Source: Pseudonocardia alaniniphila (GTDB lineage: Bacteria > Actinomycetota > Actinomycetes > Mycobacteriales > Pseudonocardiaceae). Taken from it: a stretch of DNA of 64,000 nucleotides. Shown piece after piece: positions 62,251 through 64,000 of this stretch (its first letter is position 1; each line of letters starts with the position of its first letter). A program made the position numbers and the translations under genes. The stretch is taken from the NCBI RefSeq assembly GCF_022524485.1, contig NZ_JAKXMK010000017.1, forward strand, positions 1-64,000, read 5' to 3'. The notes under the pieces are model-generated. The model made no database searches and was not told where the DNA came from. It worked only from the letters and a program-made list of their open reading frames with translations.

Positions 62251-63465
62251 CTAGCGGTCGAGGCGCTTGTAGTTCGGCGCGAAGGCCAGCAGCTCCTCCA
62301 CCGACCGCGCGCAATTCAGCAGACGGGCATCGGAGCCCCGCCGGCCGACGAGCTGAACCCCCAGCGGCAGACCGTGCTCTCCCAGCGCCGCGGGCAGGCA
62401 GATCGCCGGCGTGCCGGCGAGGCTCCACCTGGTGCAGTAGCGCGGGTCGCCGTTGTCGCCCGCGGGCGGGGCCGTGCCGGAGGCGGGAACGGTGAGCAGG
62501 AAGTCCACGGTGGACAGCGCCTCGTCCATCTCGGTGACGAGCTCGGCGCGCCGCTCCTGCGCCTGCTGATACGCGTCGGCACTGATCGTGGCGGCATGGT
62601 CGAGCATCTCGCGGACCTTCTCACCGACGAGGTCGACTCGATCGATCCCGAGCCGCCCGATTGCGGCCGCGCCCTCGAACTCCGAGATCGTGCGGTGCAG
62701 CGACAGCCCTTCGTCGCCGCAGAGCGGGGTGGTCGACTCGGTGACGCGGGCGCCGGCGTCGGCCAGCTGCCGAGCCGTCCCGTCCAGCACCGCGCGCATC
62801 TCGGCACTGGTCACCGACCAGTCCTGCGTGTGGACGACGCCGATCCGCAGCTCCGCGGGTTCCCGAGGCGCCAAGGTCGCGTCGAAACTCAGTTCGCCCC
62901 CCGACATGACGTCGGCCGCGGTGCCGGCCAGCCGGACGGTGCGGGCGAAGACCCCCACCGTGTCGATGCTGGGCGCGTAGAGCCACAGCCCGTCGGTGGG
63001 GATCGCGCCGTAGGTGGGCTTGAACCCGACGACACCGCAGTACGCGGCGGGGCGGACGACCGAACCGTTGGTCTGCGTACCGATCGCCAGGGGCACGAGA
63101 CCGACTCCGACCGCGGCGGCAGATCCGCTGGAGGAACCGCCCGGACTGAAGGCGGGGTTCCACGGGTTGCGCGTGGCGTTCGCGCCGAAGTAGGCGAACT
63201 CGCTGGTCACGGTCTTGCCCACGACCACCGCACGCCAGTTCTGTAGCGCCGTGACCGCTGCGGCGGTGCTCGTGGCCTGCCGGGCGGGCACGGCGGTCGT
63301 GCCGAGCCCGGTCGGGAGGCCCGCGACGTCGAACAGGTCCTTGACGCCCACCGCTATCGCGTTCGACCGCTCGTCCGACGGGCCGCGGGACGTGCCGACA
63401 CACGTGAAGGCACGCACCGTCCGGTCCAGGTCGCGCACCCGCTCGAGCTGATCGCTCACCGTCAT
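62251..63465 (-). CDS. Amidase (amidase-signature family)
   Basis: A 404-aa hydrolase with the Ser-cisSer-Lys triad: Lys in AVGVKDLFDVAG, the two Ser in SPGGSSSGSAAAVG and IGTQTNGSVVRPAAYCG, where the second block holds the nucleophile loop. It splits an amide or related bond. ATG 63465 has AGGAG at a 4-nt spacing and lies inside the end of the ABC permease gene, so the two genes overlap or nearly so (permease stop at 63474-63476). The substrate may be imported by that transporter. Confidence 0.9.
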   Translation of the reverse strand: MTVSDQLERVRDLDRTVRAFTCVGTSRGPSDERSNAIAVGVKDLFDVAGLPTGLGTTAVPARQATSTAAAVTALQNWRAVVVGKTVTSEFAYFGANATRNPWNPAFSPGGSSSGSAAAVGVGLVPLAIGTQTNGSVVRPAAYCGVVGFKPTYGAIPTDGLWLYAPSIDTVGVFARTVRLAGTAADVMSGGELSFDATLAPREPAELRIGVVHTQDWSVTSAEMRAVLDGTARQLADAGARVTESTTPLCGDEGLSLHRTISEFEGAAAIGRLGIDRVDLVGEKVREMLDHAATISADAYQQAQERRAELVTEMDEALSTVDFLLTVPASGTAPPAGDNGDPRYCTRWSLAGTPAICLPAALGEHGLPLGVQLVGRRGSDARLLNCARSVEELLAFAPNYKRLDR

Positions 63466-63473
63466 CTCTCTCC

Positions 63474-64000
63474 TCACCGTCCTGCCATCGCGAGGAAGCG
63501 CCAGCGCAGGATCACGCGCTCGAGTCTCCCGACCGCGGCCAGGAGCACCAGAGAGAGAAGCCCCACGACGATCAGGTTCGCCAACACGGTGGGCACGTCA
63601 TAGAGGCTCCCGGCGATGAGGATCGCGTGGCCCAGCCCGGAGTCCGAGGAGATGAACTCCCCGATGATCGCCCCGATCAAGGCGAGTCCGGCCGTCAGCC
63701 GCAGGCCGCCACAGATGTTCGTGAGCGACGAGGGCAGCACCAGTAGCCGGAACACCCGCCGGGTGGGCGCCCCCATCGACCGCAGCATCCGGATCTGCAG
63801 CGGGTCGGTGCCGCGTGCCCCGTCGAAGGCAAGTACGAGCGCCGTCACCACGACCGACGCAGCCGACATCACCACCTTCGACGACACGCCGGTGCCGGCC
63901 CAGACGATGACGATCGGCGCCAGCGCAGCGATCGGGGTGGCCCCGAGCAGGGCGATGGCGGGCCGCAGCATCTGCTCCACCAGCCGCGAGCACCAGAGCC
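63474..64000 (-). CDS. ABC transporter permease, SsuC/TauC/NrtB type (partial)
   Basis: The C-terminal 174 residues of a permease that continues beyond the right edge. It shows several transmembrane helices and the EAA-loop region RMLRSMGAPTRRVFRLLVLP that contacts the ATPase, then GLRLTAGLALIGAIIGEFI, typical of the nitrate/sulphonate/taurine/pyrimidine importers. The ATPase and binding-protein genes are presumably outside the window. Position upstream of amidase and formamidase suggests import of an amide or a nitrogen-rich solute. Confidence 0.88.
   Translation of the reverse strand, partial: LWCSRLVEQMLRPAIALLGATPIAALAPIVIVWAGTGVSSKVVMSAASVVVTALVLAFDGARGTDPLQIRMLRSMGAPTRRVFRLLVLPSSLTNICGGLRLTAGLALIGAIIGEFISSDSGLGHAILIAGSLYDVPTVLANLIVVGLLSLVLLAAVGRLERVILRWRFLAMAGR

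Overview
The window is 64 kb of high-GC chromosomal DNA with many GTG starts, ATGA/GTGA gene overlaps, Tat and lipoprotein signals, two leaderless promoters, and gene orders typical of Actinobacteria (mfd-SurA-like-mazG; eno-divIC-DUF501-ppx). It most resembles a member of the Pseudonocardiaceae. That placement rests on gene content and style, not on a database match.

Layout. 1-4.1 kb: the end of a sugar or specialised-metabolism cluster (PIG-L deacetylase, SDR epimerase, Fe/2OG-type dioxygenase), interrupted by an AbiEi-HTH/DUF559 nuclease-like gene that sits between two related long hairpins. 4.2-17.5 kb: housekeeping and envelope genes (sugar dehydrogenase lipoprotein, tricorn protease, M23 lipoprotein, Mfd, RDD protein, SurA-like lipoprotein, MazG, lytic transglycosylase). 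17.5-26.6 kb: a Tat phospholipase C-like enzyme, then two complete efeUOB iron-uptake operons placed back to back around a 430-bp control region with IdeR/DtxR-like boxes. 26.6-37.7 kb: enolase, FtsB/DivIC, DUF501, AidB-like acyl-CoA dehydrogenase, Ppx, S10 peptidase, type-5 uracil-DNA glycosylase, NDH-2, and a TetR/FAD-monooxygenase pair joined by a 25-codon linker ORF.

37.76-51.9 kb is accessory DNA. It starts at a tRNA gene with a UAA anticodon but no long variable arm. The 3' half of that tRNA, with about 100 bp of flank, is repeated at 41.5 kb, and a 20-bp piece of its T-arm recurs at 51.84 kb. Between the first two copies lie a decayed tyrosine integrase (frameshifted at the catalytic-Tyr codon), an IS110-family transposase with a structured non-coding segment upstream, and a small membrane protein. 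To the right follow single genes of the kind often transferred: a nucleotidyltransferase, several GNATs, a VOC protein, YjbR-like, DUF2252, aquaporin, an MFS exporter and two methyltransferases.

52-64 kb: regulators (XRE; a MerR fused to a Cys-Cys domain, with a typical MerR promoter), a hypothetical protein, oxidoreductases (GMC, BBE-type), an S9 peptidase, a SnoaL-like protein, a PrmC-like methyltransferase, and an amide-use group (formamidase, amidase, ABC permease cut by the window edge).

The observations I would follow first are the degenerate tandem integration site on the unusual tRNA, the possible bridge RNA of the IS110 element, the linker ORF between tetR and its target, the paired efe operons, and the hairpin-flanked DUF559 gene.
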